Shown piece by piece: positions 33,918 through 45,947 of a stretch of DNA of 64,000 nucleotides. This DNA comes from Arabidopsis thaliana. Lineage: Eukaryota > Streptophyta > Magnoliopsida > Brassicales > Brassicaceae. Below the pieces are notes generated by a model. The model was not told the DNA's origin. It saw only the letters and a list, made by a program, of their open reading frames with translations, and made no database searches. Positions within the stretch are counted from its first letter, which is position 1. Every line of letters starts with the position of its first letter. The stretch spans positions 9,424,001-9,488,000 of the forward strand of contig NC_003070.9 of assembly GCF_000001735.4 (NCBI RefSeq). The letters run 5' to 3'. The translations under genes and the position numbers were made by a program.

Positions 33918-36900
33918 TTTTTTTTCCGATTTGAGTTTTTTTTTGTTGGTAGTGAGAAAACGTGTTCACATTAAATGTGTGGAAACTGCTTTGAATATGG
34001 CGGCAGAGAGATTTCTCCGATTATGCGTAGAGACGGTTTGGGCTATTTGGGTTTTTAAATGCTTACAAAGAAGAGGGACTTTGTGTAAATAAATTAAATA
34101 ATGTTACTATTTTCATAATCTTGCTTTTGTTAATGTCTTTTAGATATTGCAATAAATAAATACACTACTTGACGAAATAAAAAATGTAATGTTCTAACAT
34201 TATAGTAATATATGTGAAAAATACTTTGATGATTGTTCGTTAGTGTCTACTTTGGGAAAAAATTAAAGGGAAAATAATGTTGAAAGTATTCATATTTTTG
34301 GTCTTAAAGAGAACATTATTGCAATATTTTCTTCAACAATAAAAGTAGATAAACTCTAACTAGTTTGTTCAAATATTCTCTTTCATTTATTTACTCTATT
34401 TCTTTTACAATCGAAATAATTCGAAATCTGTATATTTCATTTAATTTACTTTTTTTTGCAGATTTTATTTAAGTTGCTGAATTAAATGTGTGTTTTTTAC
34501 TACATTTTTTGCGTTCATTATTCGTCCCATTGGAAATTTAATTTGGTTAGATGAAAGTTATTTTTTAATAACCCAAATATTTTTAGCTATTTCGATAATG
34601 ATAGCAAAAATCTAAATTGGATTTGAAGAAATAGTCATAGTCATTGGTGAGTTTTCTTAGTGTAGGTCAGAAAGATTCGGTCCTTTTTTTTGGATGTCGT
34701 GTTAAATCTCACAGAAGAAAGTTATAATATATGATTTTGAAAGTTCAAATAAAATGTTGTATCATCATCACCATTACCAAATGATACGACAAAAAAAGGA
34801 AATTGAAACAAAATAAAAAAACTGACAGGCAATGGAATATATCCCAACTGGCGAACCTTAGAACAGTTCCAAATTTACAGTTATATATATTAATAAAGTG
34901 ATTAAGACAAAAGAAATGAAATAATATGTTGTGTTTTTGGTAATGATGCTGTTTTAATAATCTCTTTGACATTTGACTTGTTCAGAGTATCAATGATGCT
35001 AATCAGATTTAATCTTGAATATATTAGTTTCTGGGGCCAAAATGATTTGACTTAAGTTTACATGATGTAAGAAATGACAACCACCATATTTAATTTCGTA
35101 TTAATTAAACAGTGGATGGAGATAGTACATTTGTTAATTGATGAATATATGATCCGATTACGTGATTATATGATTTTTGTATAATCAAGTTTTAGAGAAA
35201 GAAAAAAACCATGGTAAATAAAGAGTGGCACAGAAGTAAATATGAAGAGAAAGAGGTAGAGAGAGACATTAAGGGAAATAATGTGAAAGCACGTGAAGAG
35301 GAAATGGAGAGAGCAGGCAAATTGGGCAGACGAGCACGTGACTTGATTAATTCCTCTCCCCCTGCTAAAAATTTAATTCGTATCTTTTTTTTTACCTCTA
35401 CATGCATTTGACATTCGAAAAAAGCTTCATGTTTTATATAAGAACTTTTTTTTTACTAATTTTGTAATTCGTAATGAAGAAAATAAATATAAAAAGTATT
35501 GCAATAATGTGTTGTTTGGTGTATGAGTTGTAGAGGACATAAAACAACAAACAATTCTCCTACAAACATTGATCCTGTTTCATTGACTAATTATTTGGTA
35601 ATATATGTTACATATTTGCATACTTAAATCAAAAATATCTTTTGAACAGGATCAATTTTGTTGAAGCCTTTTTATAGGAACAAGAAAAAAAAAATCATTT
35701 GTTGATAATCCAAAACTAACATGCATGAGGCGAATATTATGCAACAAGCAAATGATATTTCGAACGTAAATAGCTTAAAGCATTAACAAGGTATGGTTAC
35801 TTATGCTCTACGTTTATATGAATCTCATCCCATGTACCGTCTGTTGTTCCAAACGAATAGTGATTCAATCTGCAACAAATAAATGAAGAGAAAAACAAAC
35901 TGAAAATATTAGCCCTAGCTAATTTGGATACATCCTTTTATCTCTAAACTTAAAATCCATCCAAATTAAGAGAACTTTCTTCATTATGGGGGATTAATTT
36001 TAGGAGTCATGAAAACTCGATGAAAAAAAAAAGATTAGACTGAGATTATGTTTGAAAGCAAAATATCATTATCATGAACAATACAGTTATTGTCAAGACG
36101 GCGACGTTTGTAGCATGTTGGGAAATACCCTCCATGTGACTTTTGTTCGTCCCGACCATTCTTTGATGGTTTCATTCTTTCTGGCATTTTCCCGCCCTCG
36201 TCTTGTTCTTTTCGTTTATAGTTTAATAATTGTTACTCGAATGACCAAAACTGAATACAAGATCATACTCGGTGGTATCAAACCGGGTCTTGCGACAAGA
36301 AGTTTGCTGGTGTAATATTAATTAAACATCAATCAAGATCATGTAAATAGTTCAACAATGAAGGCCCAGCTAATTAAGGTGGCATGGGTATATATTAAAC
36401 ACTTTTGTTTCTATTACGACATGTAATTAACTTCAAATCAATTGCCTCCATCAATGCTAGAATGTCTTTTTTCCTTCTTCTTGGATTCTTATGAGATGTC
36501 GACCGTTTCTAGCTTATTTACTTAGAAATAAATCAAACATTATTATACTTCTTAAGAAAATTGAGCTATACTTATCACATTGCGTATTTGGTGGATGCAT
36601 CATACATGCATAACAAAGTTCTCTTGGTGTCGGTTTTGAAAGAAATGAAGGAAACCATGGTTTTGTTGTAATCATACATTTTCAAACACACAAAATTAAA
36701 ATAACCATAATCCTCTGTCCTCAAACGGAATTTATCATGTAAGATGAGATGCAAGAACTCAAAAATGGGCGTATAAGGGCAAAAGGGGAAACATTTGGAT
36801 CAAGGACCAAATGGTGGATGTTGATGTTAGTAATGTTGTTTGACTAAGTGGCAAAGCTAAACTACAATATTAATACAAGTTGTGGAAAGATAAGAGAAGG

Positions 36901-39805
36901 GCTTTCACATGGACATACCTCAAATGGTGACAACAAACTCCCACATTTTTTTAGTTATTTCTCATATTTTTGCATCTATGTTTTTCCTTGCAAGGGAACA
37001 CTTGCACATGTTCTTCTCTTCTTATTGTTTATTAAAAAATAAAATAAAAAGAATTTATCTTTTGTTTTGGATGAGATGAGGATGCATCTACCAATGGAAT
37101 TGTGTTGTAGCCTGTGGGCAATGTTATCAGAGTTAGGTTCATGTACAAGGAATCGTCCATGCAGGTGTGTCCCATTATGACCCCAAGACCAATTCTATAT
37201 AACTTGAACTCACCCAATAAACTTCTTCAGTTAATAATCGATCTTATCTAATGTGATATATCATATCAAAATTTACCAAATATTGGACGACACTATAGAA
37301 CCGTTTTAGATAATGCAGAAGTGAACGTAGAGAGAACAAGTAAATTTTGATATATTAGTATTTTGAAGTAATAATTATGTAACCATAATCCATTTCTTAA
37401 TATATAGAGAAATACATAAAAGTTGAGGGTAGCTAGGCGACACGTTCAATTGCTATGTTTTAATTTGGTGGCTAAACCAATAATAAGGAGACTGGTCACA
37501 TAATACATTTGTTTAAAAATGACATGTTCGATTGTGTATATAATTTATATTCTCAGGATTATTATTACCGTCAGATCACATGTTCAATCATTCTTTTGTG
37601 CAACATTTCAATTATTTGTTTTTCCACAACCCACACTTAAATCTAGTTATGTACTTGGGTATACATTTGCTTTGTTTATATCTTTTGGTGCAACATCGTA
37701 GCTAGTGAAACTTAGAAGGCAACGTTCTATATATTTTTGTTGGTTATAATAGATAGTATTAAATTGGTAAAAATTGTAATGAGTGTGGTTTTGCAAATTA
37801 CGAAGGACTGGGTCCAAGCCTTGCTTGGATTTTTGTTACTATCATTTGCAAACATTAGCACAAGAACCAATCATAAGCATTTTCCACATGGAAGCTGCTC
37901 CTCAATCATGGCTGGTTTTTGGATCTATATGTACATATATTCATATCTTTTCATTACATTAAAAATCATTGATTTAACATCTGTGAAGTTTATGAACACA
38001 TCATATTACGTAAACGCACATGCACAACTTTATTTCGTTAGTGCAGTTTTTGAAGTCTATTTTTGTCATGGCATTTTACTTTATATACCCAATATAATAC
38101 TTCGTACCAAAAGGATGAATGGACTTTAGTTTCTTGATAAGGATCAGGTAAATTTACATAGACGACATTGCTATGGTTAGGTTGAAGATTATACATTAGA
38201 AATTCTGGCACTCAACTAAACGTAGGATTAATTATGTATATTTGTTTTTCCAACTTTTCCTTTCAATTTGTGTATTACCTTTTCGATTTATTCTAAACCA
38301 TCAATAAAACATCTATCGTATTAATCATTGAATCATTAATTGATCATAATCATTACTAATCATAACAATGGGTTCAAAGAAAAGGAAAAAAAAAAAAGTT
38401 GGTAATGTAAAGAGAGGGACAATTAGGTAGGTCTTTATTGAAGACAAATAACCAAGCTCACCAACTCAAGCTTCGAAAAAAGTAAAAGGAAGAGGAAAAG
38501 AGGATTGAGTTTGAATGTTGATTCCAAATGTTATAGGTCAGAGATGTCTATTAAATTATTGGATTATGCATTATATGAATGACTTGCTGAAGATTTTTAG
38601 GTCAGTAGCTTGCTCACATGCTTGACTCATTAGCACTAATTCTCAAATGTTAGCTAAACTGGTCACAAAAAGAAATTTAAAGTCACGAGGTTTGTATAAT
38701 AAATAAAATTTGAAGATGGGCTTGGGTACGTACACAAACTGTTTCACTACGATTTGCGTGGCCTCGTTGTGGGACGAATATAAAATTGGGCGGAGTCCAG
38801 AAAACGTCAAACGGCACCGGATCAGTCCTAGTAATGTGCATGTCCTAGTAAGTGATTAATACAAGTACGTGCACATTAATTGGTTTCACGAAATGTGAAA
38901 TCCATATATGATTAATGAACAATAAAAGGCGGAAAAAATTAATAGTGATGCCGCTGATTAACAAAAGCATGACTAATTATAACTTATCGACCTACAGATG
39001 TAATTTTAGATTTATGACATCTATCTCTTTGATATAAACTTAACAAAAAAATCTCTTTGATATAAAACTACACAGATTTTTTTTAAAAAATTAATTGCTA
39101 CAATGTAACAAAAGTTAAACTTTTAGGGTAAATTTGATAGATACTTATTGAACTTTAAATTTAAATTGCTTTTAGTAAATACACATAAAAATCTGTAAAT
39201 TAATTTTCTCTTGGTTTAATTTAATTATTTTTAGTGCGAAACTTTTATTTCCAATTACAACTGATAGACAAGTCTTTAATTTATTAAAAATATTATTACA
39301 CTTTTTTTTTATCTCATTGCTACAAAAAGATAAATTGAAAATGGAGTGATTTGTTTCAATGTTTATATATATAAAGACGCCCATACCTACATACAACATT
39401 GCAACTCAAAGCCATTCGTATTGGTTAAGCTTGTACTAGTAGTTATAGCAAATTTTCTGGTTCGTTACTTTAAACTCTTTTCATAATTTTGTCAATGTAA
39501 GGTTGATCTTAATTATTTTGCTCAAACAATGTTTGTCAACACTAAAGCCAACGTAAAGTTGATTGTTATCATGTTCTCGTGCTCTGCATGGATGCACGCT
39601 TTTTTAGTTCAAGTAATTGTTAATGAAGATACTTGATGCAAAATTATGATTTTTTTTCACAAAGATTTTAAGTTAATTTAAAAGAAAAGTGCTATAGTAT
39701 TTGATAATATAAAAAATCAATAACTAATTTTGTTTAATGCAAAAAATAATAACAATTCACACTCTTTAATTGTTTGTAAAATGAAGCTTCGAATAACTTC
39801 AAACC
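33918..39805. other. Gene-free AT-rich region between TORL3 and the PAH cluster
   Basis: Nearly 6 kb without a supported gene. Frames of 60-130 codons occur (for example near 36052 and 37737), but none shows a domain, a signal peptide or a homologue I recognise. The last 450 bases (from about 39360) match the sequence before the PAH unit at 44568 and are its promoter-like duplicate. Confidence 0.5.
39360..39805 (+). repeat. Duplicated upstream block of single-PAH units, copy 1
   Basis: The segment runs from TATAAAGACGCCCATA through AGCAAATTTTCTGGTTCGTTACTTT to the start codon. It resembles 44145-44567 in order and spacing (TATAAAGACC, AGTAAATTTTCTGGTTTGTTACTTT), showing that promoter and gene were copied together. 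The TATAAAGA motif near 39370 is a candidate TATA box. Confidence 0.6.
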
Positions 39806-40212
39806 ATGGCGGGAGAAGGAAGTAAACCGAAGGCAACAGTAGATGATGCATATGCATACATTAGGACTGTTAAGAGTACCTTTCATAATGATCCTGATAA
39901 ATATGACGACTTTATGGCGATCATGAAAAATTTTAAAGCTCGCAAGTATGTATATGTATTGTTTTTGCAAAATACAAAAAATATATATATGGTTTTTTAT
40001 TCTTAGTTTAATTCATATTATTAGGGTAACACTTAAAAAAAAAAAAACTAATCAATTTTGATATATATTTTCATTGTAGAATTGATAGAAATACTTGCAT
40101 AGAAGAGGTAAAAGAACTGCTTAAAGGACATCGAGACTTGATATCGGGTTTCAATGCATTTTTGCCAAAGTGTTTGGAGATCGCTGATTGGTACAACATA
40201 GAGGGTAGGTGA
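39806..40212 (+). CDS. Single-PAH mini-protein, unit A
   Basis: Exons 39806-39945 and 40080-40212 join in phase 2 and give 90 residues. Nearly all of it is one paired amphipathic helix domain (about residues 12-76): [24 protein letters not shown], then KNFKARKID, then [22 protein letters not shown]. These are the four-helix signatures of Sin3 PAH1. Sin3/SNL proteins use PAH domains to dock transcription repressors onto histone deacetylase complexes; this product lacks everything else. A GTAGGT donor within GAGGGTAGGTGA just before the stop is phase-compatible with an acceptor at 42210, which would splice it to unit B and make a three-PAH protein of about 283 residues. Which form is used cannot be told here. 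Confidence 0.75.
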
Positions 40213-40865
40213 TTTCTCATTCATCGTACTCTTCTTAGTCGAATCTGCCTGTGATTCGTTCTATTTCTTTATATATTTAGAAATTGGATTTAGCCATTAT
40301 AGGCTTATGAATAAGGTTCTAAAATCTTTGTTGTTCCCAACTTTTTATTTATTTAATTATAAAAGATCTATATCCTCTTAACAGTTCACTCTTCTAATTT
40401 AACAAATCTTAAACTGCTCGTTTCCAACAAAAAGAAAATTAAGAAACTAAGATAGCAACTACAACGAAGTATGACATATTTTGTTCAAAGGAGAGGAGAG
40501 TGTATAGTTTCTATTTGTATAGGTTTCAGTTCTTTTCGATTCTTATGATATGTACATATGCTTTCATGGAATCTTTCCTTCTATCTATTAGATTTTCTGT
40601 TTACAGATCGAGGTACTGTATTACAAGTAAAGCTTCACTTAAAAATGTAACCCAAATAATTTGTTGAGCCTAACCGAACTTAAATTAGATAATTAGTTAT
40701 GTTTTGGGCTAGAGACCTTAATTAGAAGTTAAAACCCATATGGTAAACATTTTCTGAAAATCTTTTACTTTCGGTTTGGTGTGGTCAAAAATAATAAAAC
40801 TGAACCAGCTTTATGGTTTTCACTTTTTAGATTACATATATTTAGTGTATATTTTAGTTTAGAGC

Positions 40866-41444
40866 ATGAATTTGTTAGTCTACCAGCGTAAAGGAAGTAA
40901 TTGGCAAGATGATGTACAAAAAGCGATAAGAGACTCATATGAGTGGATTCCTTTGCAGCAAGACACACAACGACGACGTCCAAATGACAGAAGCAGGCAA
41001 GGGTGGCAAAAACCTATTCACGGCTTTATCAAATGCAGTTATGATTGCAGTTTCTCAAGGAATGACTTAGCACCAAAGGCTGGTTGGATTTTATGAAGTG
41101 ACACAGGCAGTTATCTACTTGCGGCTCAAGGTACATGACAACTTTGCAACTCAGTGCTAGAAGCGGAACTACAGGCTCTCTTGATGGCTATGCAACATAC
41201 ATGGAGTAAAGGATATCGAAAGATCATATTTGAAGGTGATAACAGGACTGTGGAAAGCTTACTCAATGGGAACACAAGGAACTTTGAACTTCATAACCTC
41301 ATCATAGAGATACAACATTGGCGGAAAAAGTTTTCTAATGCCATTATCAAATGGTCTTTCCGGTCAACTAACAAAGCAGCTGATCGATTAGCTAAAGGGG
41401 AGTTAGAAAACAATGTTACTTTTGTCTCTCATTCAACGCGTTAG
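40866..41444 (+). pseudogene. LINE-type RNase H fragment
   Basis: Two frames show the RNase H-like domain (RVT_3 type) that ends plant LINE polyproteins: WQKPIHGFIKCSYDCSF and AGWIL in one, then EAELQALLMAMQHTWSKGY, IIFEGDNRTVESLL and NKAADRLAKGEL in another. The catalytic acidic residues are still present, but the frame changes between about 41094 and 41154 with a stop, and the reverse transcriptase is absent. It lies between PAH units A and B and would fall in an intron if those are one gene. Confidence 0.75.
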
Positions 41445-42236
41445 AAAACTATCAAAATAATGAATATAAATAAAGAAAAATAGGTGCATCAATCTTCTCG
41501 AGTGGATTGGACTAATATTGTAGTTGTAAAATATTTTTCTTCATTAAATATTTATTATCTTTCATTTAATATTATTTACCGAAAAGCTTTTAAATTTTAG
41601 TTTTCCACAGATTTACAAAAAAGGAAAAAAAATCTAATACCCATAATTTACTTACGTGATCTTCGATAGATGAAAATCTAAACAAAGTATAGATATGGAA
41701 TGATACAAATATCAACTACTATACGAACACATCCTTCGTCACGCGTTCTAGTTTATCTCCTGCTTCGTGCTCGTGACGTGTTAGGGAGACGATTGTTCTT
41801 AAAAAGCCTTCTTCTTCTCCGAAATTTGGTAACTATACGCATACGATCTTCATTTTTTCTTTTGTTTGAGAATGAGATTAAGCCCTCTAATTAATCTAGT
41901 GTTTCCATATATTGGAAGAGCCAATTAATATGGCTTAATTACGGACTTTTCAAGGATCCAAAATATAGGAGAAAATCTAAATTGTAATATCTTTTTAGAT
42001 GCTTTAAAACTTGAGGAATGAGATTTGTATTTATGCACTCTAGGTTCTGCTTTTTAAAAAGATTTCTAAAGTCTTTTTAAAAACAAAAGTAGTAATAGTT
42101 TTTAGATATAGTAGAGAGATTCAATGACTCATCTGAAATGTTTTAATCAAGAAAATTTCTCTTTCTTTAGATAGCAAAGGGGTTTGGTGGGTAAAAAAAA
42201 AAAAAAAAAGCAAAGGGGTTTGGTCAATTTAAAACC
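41445..42236. other. Spacer before PAH unit B
   Basis: AT-rich sequence. The part from about 41740 (GTAACTATACGCATACGATC) resembles the leader of units D-F weakly, so B may have had its own promoter. An A-rich run lies at 42193-42209. Confidence 0.45.
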
Positions 42237-43076
42237 ATGGTTGAAAGAAGAGTTCAAGTGGAGCCAACTCTTAGTGATGCGCATTCATATATCACTGCTG
42301 TGAAGGAAGCATTTCATGATGAACCTACAAAATATGAAGAGTTTATTAAACTCATGAATGATATTCGTGATCATGGGTAGAATTGTCTTCTCTCCCTTCC
42401 CTGTTATATATGTTTGTTTGCTCTTAATTTCAACTATGACAACAAAAAAACACATTGTGAATTGTTTTTTGATGTTATTATTCTCTTTGTAGTGTCGATA
42501 AGGCTAGTGGCATTGCAAAGTTGACTGAACTCATTAAAGGACACCCGAGGCTGCTTCGTGGTTTAAGTTTCTTCTTTCCACAGGTTAACAGAGACATCCA
42601 TCATGAGGCTAAGAGAACCATCATTCTCAAGGATAAGGCAACCATCCCTCCCGAGGCTGCTTATCGGGGTGCTAAGTCTACTTATACCAAAATAAAACAA
42701 ATTGAGCCTGACTGGGAGAATTTTATGAACATGCTTAAGGTATAAAATGCTAAAATGGTTCATAATTTTTTTACTAATGTATGATTTTAGTAATTTATAT
42801 CTTCGTATCTGCAGACAAGGTTTCGGAGCCTTGATACTCATGTAGTTGAGTCATTTCTCAAGATAATGATAATGTATGATGAAGGAAAAAAATCGGAAAA
42901 GGAGGTGCAAGAGGAGGTAGGTTCTCTGTGGGCTATTTTGCGTTGTCCTTTCACTTTTTTTTTTTTTTTTTTTTGGTTTGATATGGTTATAATATATCTT
43001 GCAGGTCGTTGATCTTCTCTATTATCATGAAGATTTGATCGACAAGTTTTTCAGATTGTTTAACATGAGAAAATAA
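42237..43076 (+). CDS. Two-PAH protein, unit B
   Basis: Exons 42237-42376, 42493-42739, 42815-42916 and 43005-43076 (phases 2, 0, 0) give 186 residues. Residues about 12-75 form a PAH1-type domain ([20 protein letters not shown], then [19 protein letters not shown]). A linker with IPPEAAYRG follows. Residues about 122-184 form a PAH2-type domain ([19 protein letters not shown], then [20 protein letters not shown]). The separate codings of the two domain types and the exon boundaries match units D and E, which have an extra N-terminal PAH. Splicing to unit A upstream would supply just that domain. Confidence 0.8.
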
Positions 43077-44567
43077 TCTTCTAGCACCAAGATCTCTAAC
43101 TCTTGGTGTGGAAAATGTATATGAAGTTTCTTTAAATAGACTTTTGAGTTCAGTTCGAATCTTTTGACATACACATATGTTTTATTTTATATGTTTCATT
43201 TTTACCAAGAAGATCGTCGTGTCAATTAGATTCAGTAATTAATAATCAAAGTATTACAAATTTACAACTGAACTCGAAATCCTAAAACCTAAACAGTAAT
43301 CCTAAATGATGTGTCAATTTGTCTTTCTTTCATCACGTAAGCAATGAACGTAGAACCAAGCTGTAACCATGTCATTTACCAAAACATTGGTATTTTTCTC
43401 TTTTAACTTTGACATTTTGTTCAGAGTAAAAAAAATGGGACCAAATTATAGGACATATAGTTATATTTGATTCAATTTAAAATCTGATGTAGGCTTATTG
43501 GAAAAGAATATCAATAAACTAAAATTATTTGAAACAAATCTTCAAAATAATAAATATAAAAAAATTTCGATTATAATTCTACTTTTTATTTGATGTTTTA
43601 GGAGTAAAATCTAAATCTCGACAAATCCTAAAAACCAAATCTTCACAATATTTACATCTTAATAACTACAACTTTAACAGTTAAACAAATGATAGTGTAT
43701 TTTCTTTATATTGAATAATGTTATAAAGCAAATTTACGAGTATTTGTTGACAAAAAATAAAGAAAGTAAAATTTACTAGATTTATATCTCTGTTATTTTA
43801 AGATCTATGACATTAATACTTTTGACTCGTTGTCTATTTTTTATACCAACTATATAAGTTAAAGTGTTTTCTAAAAAAGATATTGCAATTATATATGCCA
43901 CATTGTAACAAAAGTGATTTAAACTCTCGGAAAAGTTAAAAGTAATAAATAAGCTTTCACAGATGCTTGTAAAGCTTTACAATTTAAATTATTTATTACT
44001 AAATTTACATAAATATATGTATAATTAAAATTTACATAAAAATCTGTAAATTGTAATTAATGTGAAATTTTTATTTACAACTAACATGTGTTTATTATAT
44101 TTAGTATTATGATACAATTGCAAAAGGTCTATTTTTTTTTATATATATATAAAGACCTATACAGCTCAAATTAAAATCATTCAAGTTCTAGTGGTGAACC
44201 TTATACCCATAGTAAATTTTCTGGTTTGTTACTTTGAACTCATTTCACAATTCTTATTTGATCGTTTTTTCTTATCAATCTAAATTTTAGTAGTATCATG
44301 TTCTCATGTTTTGCAATCTGCATAGTGCATAGTTCATTGCATGTACTTTTCAATTCTAGTAATTGTGAGTTACGATCCCCTAATGCAAAATTCTGTTTCC
44401 CCCCACCCCCCAAAAAAAAGTTTAAGTTACTTTTAAAGAAAAGAGGTCATGTATTTGAGATGATATAAATTACATCTAAATAATTAATTGCTTTAATTGA
44501 AAACAATAACTAAAAAATCTTTCTCTTTGTTTGGAAAATAAAGCTTCAATTTGACCAACTTTAAACC
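43077..44567. other. Spacer before PAH unit C
   Basis: AT-rich, without a supported gene. From about 44145 it matches the block upstream of unit A, with a TATATATAAAGACC candidate TATA box near 44145. Confidence 0.55.
44145..44567 (+). repeat. Duplicated upstream block of single-PAH units, copy 2
   Basis: Partner of 39360-39805; both end in ...CAACTTTAAACCATGG / ...AACTTCAAACCATGG at the start codon. Confidence 0.6.
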
Positions 44568-45002
44568 ATGGTGGGAGGAGGAAGTAAACATGTTGGAGAA
44601 GGAAGTAAACCGAGGGCAACTAAAGATGACGCGTATGCATATCTTAGGGCTGTGAGGGCTAAATTTCATAATGATAGTAAAAAATATGACGATTTTGTTG
44701 CGGTCATGACAAATTTTAAAGCTCGAAGGTATGTGTGAATATAGTTTATACAAAATATGAGAAAAAAAATTTGGTTTTATTTTTAGTTCAATCTTTATTA
44801 GGTTAACTCTCTCTTTTTTTTCTTTTAAAAAAAGGTAATTAATGATTTATAATCTCATTGTAGAATTGATAGGGATGGTTGCATAAAAGAGGTGGAACAA
44901 CTGCTTAAAGGACATAGAGATTTGATTTCGGGTTTCAATGCATTCTTACCAAAGTGTTTGGAGATAAAAAATTATTACTTTGGGGCAGGAGAGGGTAGGT
45001 GA
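44568..45002 (+). CDS. Single-PAH mini-protein, unit C
   Basis: Exons 44568-44728 and 44864-45002 join in phase 2 to give 99 residues. It is the close paralogue of unit A, with a seven-residue duplication at the N terminus ([15 protein letters not shown]). The PAH core reads [20 protein letters not shown], then [20 protein letters not shown] and [18 protein letters not shown]. As in unit A, the stop codon overlaps a GTAGGT donor (GAGGGTAGGTGA), but I found no stop-free acceptor in the leader of unit D, so splicing onward looks unlikely. No nuclear localisation signal is obvious; the protein is small enough to enter nuclei by diffusion. Confidence 0.75.
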
Positions 45003-45947
45003 ATGTCTTGGGATTTATTCGTTCGTCTAAACCAAGTTCGGTTTAGATATGTACTAAAGAAATTATTTGTGATCCGTTATTTTTTCAGCCAGCCATTGTG
45101 TCTTATAAATAAGGTTGTATGATCTTTGTGATTTTCAACTTTTTAAATATCAATCTCCATTCAACCCGAAATTATTAAAAATAAAATAAAATTTCCATTC
45201 AACTCTTTACTCTTATAATTCAACATAATATTAGAATTTCAGATACTATGAGAGAATTCAACGAATTTATCGTATACTAGGTCTTATTGTATTATCAATT
45301 TTAAATTACTTAAAGTTAGTTTTCAGTAATAAGTAAATTAAATGATAAAATTCTAATTGATAAAATGCTTTTAATAAAATGAATGATAAATTTATCCAAA
45401 AAAAAAAGAGAAGGAAATGCTAAGTGATCAGATATGATATTCCTTAATCGTTACTATAAATACACTCAGTGAATAGAATTTCGAAACATTCTCAGTGCGT
45501 TTGTTTCTTGAGATCTTGAAGTCGTTTACACTGCGAAGAGGAAACTTCTTGCTCGTTCGGTAACTAAACGATCATCATCATCTTCTTCTTCTTCGTCCGT
45601 TTATTTTCTCTTTCGTTCATGTGAAATCATCTGACGATTAGGTTAACGATCGAGTTTCTCAATTTTGAATGTGATTATTTCTTGTTTCTTGATCAGCACG
45701 TCTTGTTGTTTTCTTTCTATCGAGATTGATTCAAGATGTTCTTAAAGATCTTGTTCGATGAAATCTACATGAGTTTGTCTTCTATTAGATGAACATTACA
45801 TGAATCATCCATATCTGCAAAGATTTTGAGTTTCTTATACCTAGACGAACTAAGTTCTCCATCTTGTTGTTGTGGTTCTGTTTTTTTGAAGGATTCTAAA
45901 GTTAATTTCACACCGTGGTTGGAAGAAGCTTATCACCGGAGGTAACT
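45003..45947. other. Promoter and intron-bearing leader of PAH unit D
   Basis: The first 470 bases are AT-rich spacer. From about 45480 it holds a leader shared with units E and F: GCGTTTGTTTCTTGAGATCTTG, a CTTCTTCTTC tract, ATTAGGTTAACGATCGA, and CACGTCTTGTTGTTTTCTTTC. Its layout suggests a 5' UTR intron starting after GCTCGTTCG. Confidence 0.55.

Noticed and set aside
36052-36315. 87-codon frame in the 6-kb gene-free region
   Set aside because: No domain, no signal peptide, no splice partner and no recognisable homologue.
37813-37829. Small inverted repeat TCCAAG-N5-CTTGGA
   Set aside because: The 6-base arms are too short to claim a miRNA precursor or transposon end.
37737-38129. 130-codon hydrophobic frame
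   Set aside because: AT-rich DNA gives hydrophobic frames by chance; no charged loops or conserved motif, and no promoter signal.
42954-42975. Poly-T run in PAH unit B intron 3
   Set aside because: A homopolymer in an intron; it could be a polypyrimidine tract or slippage and needs no further explanation.
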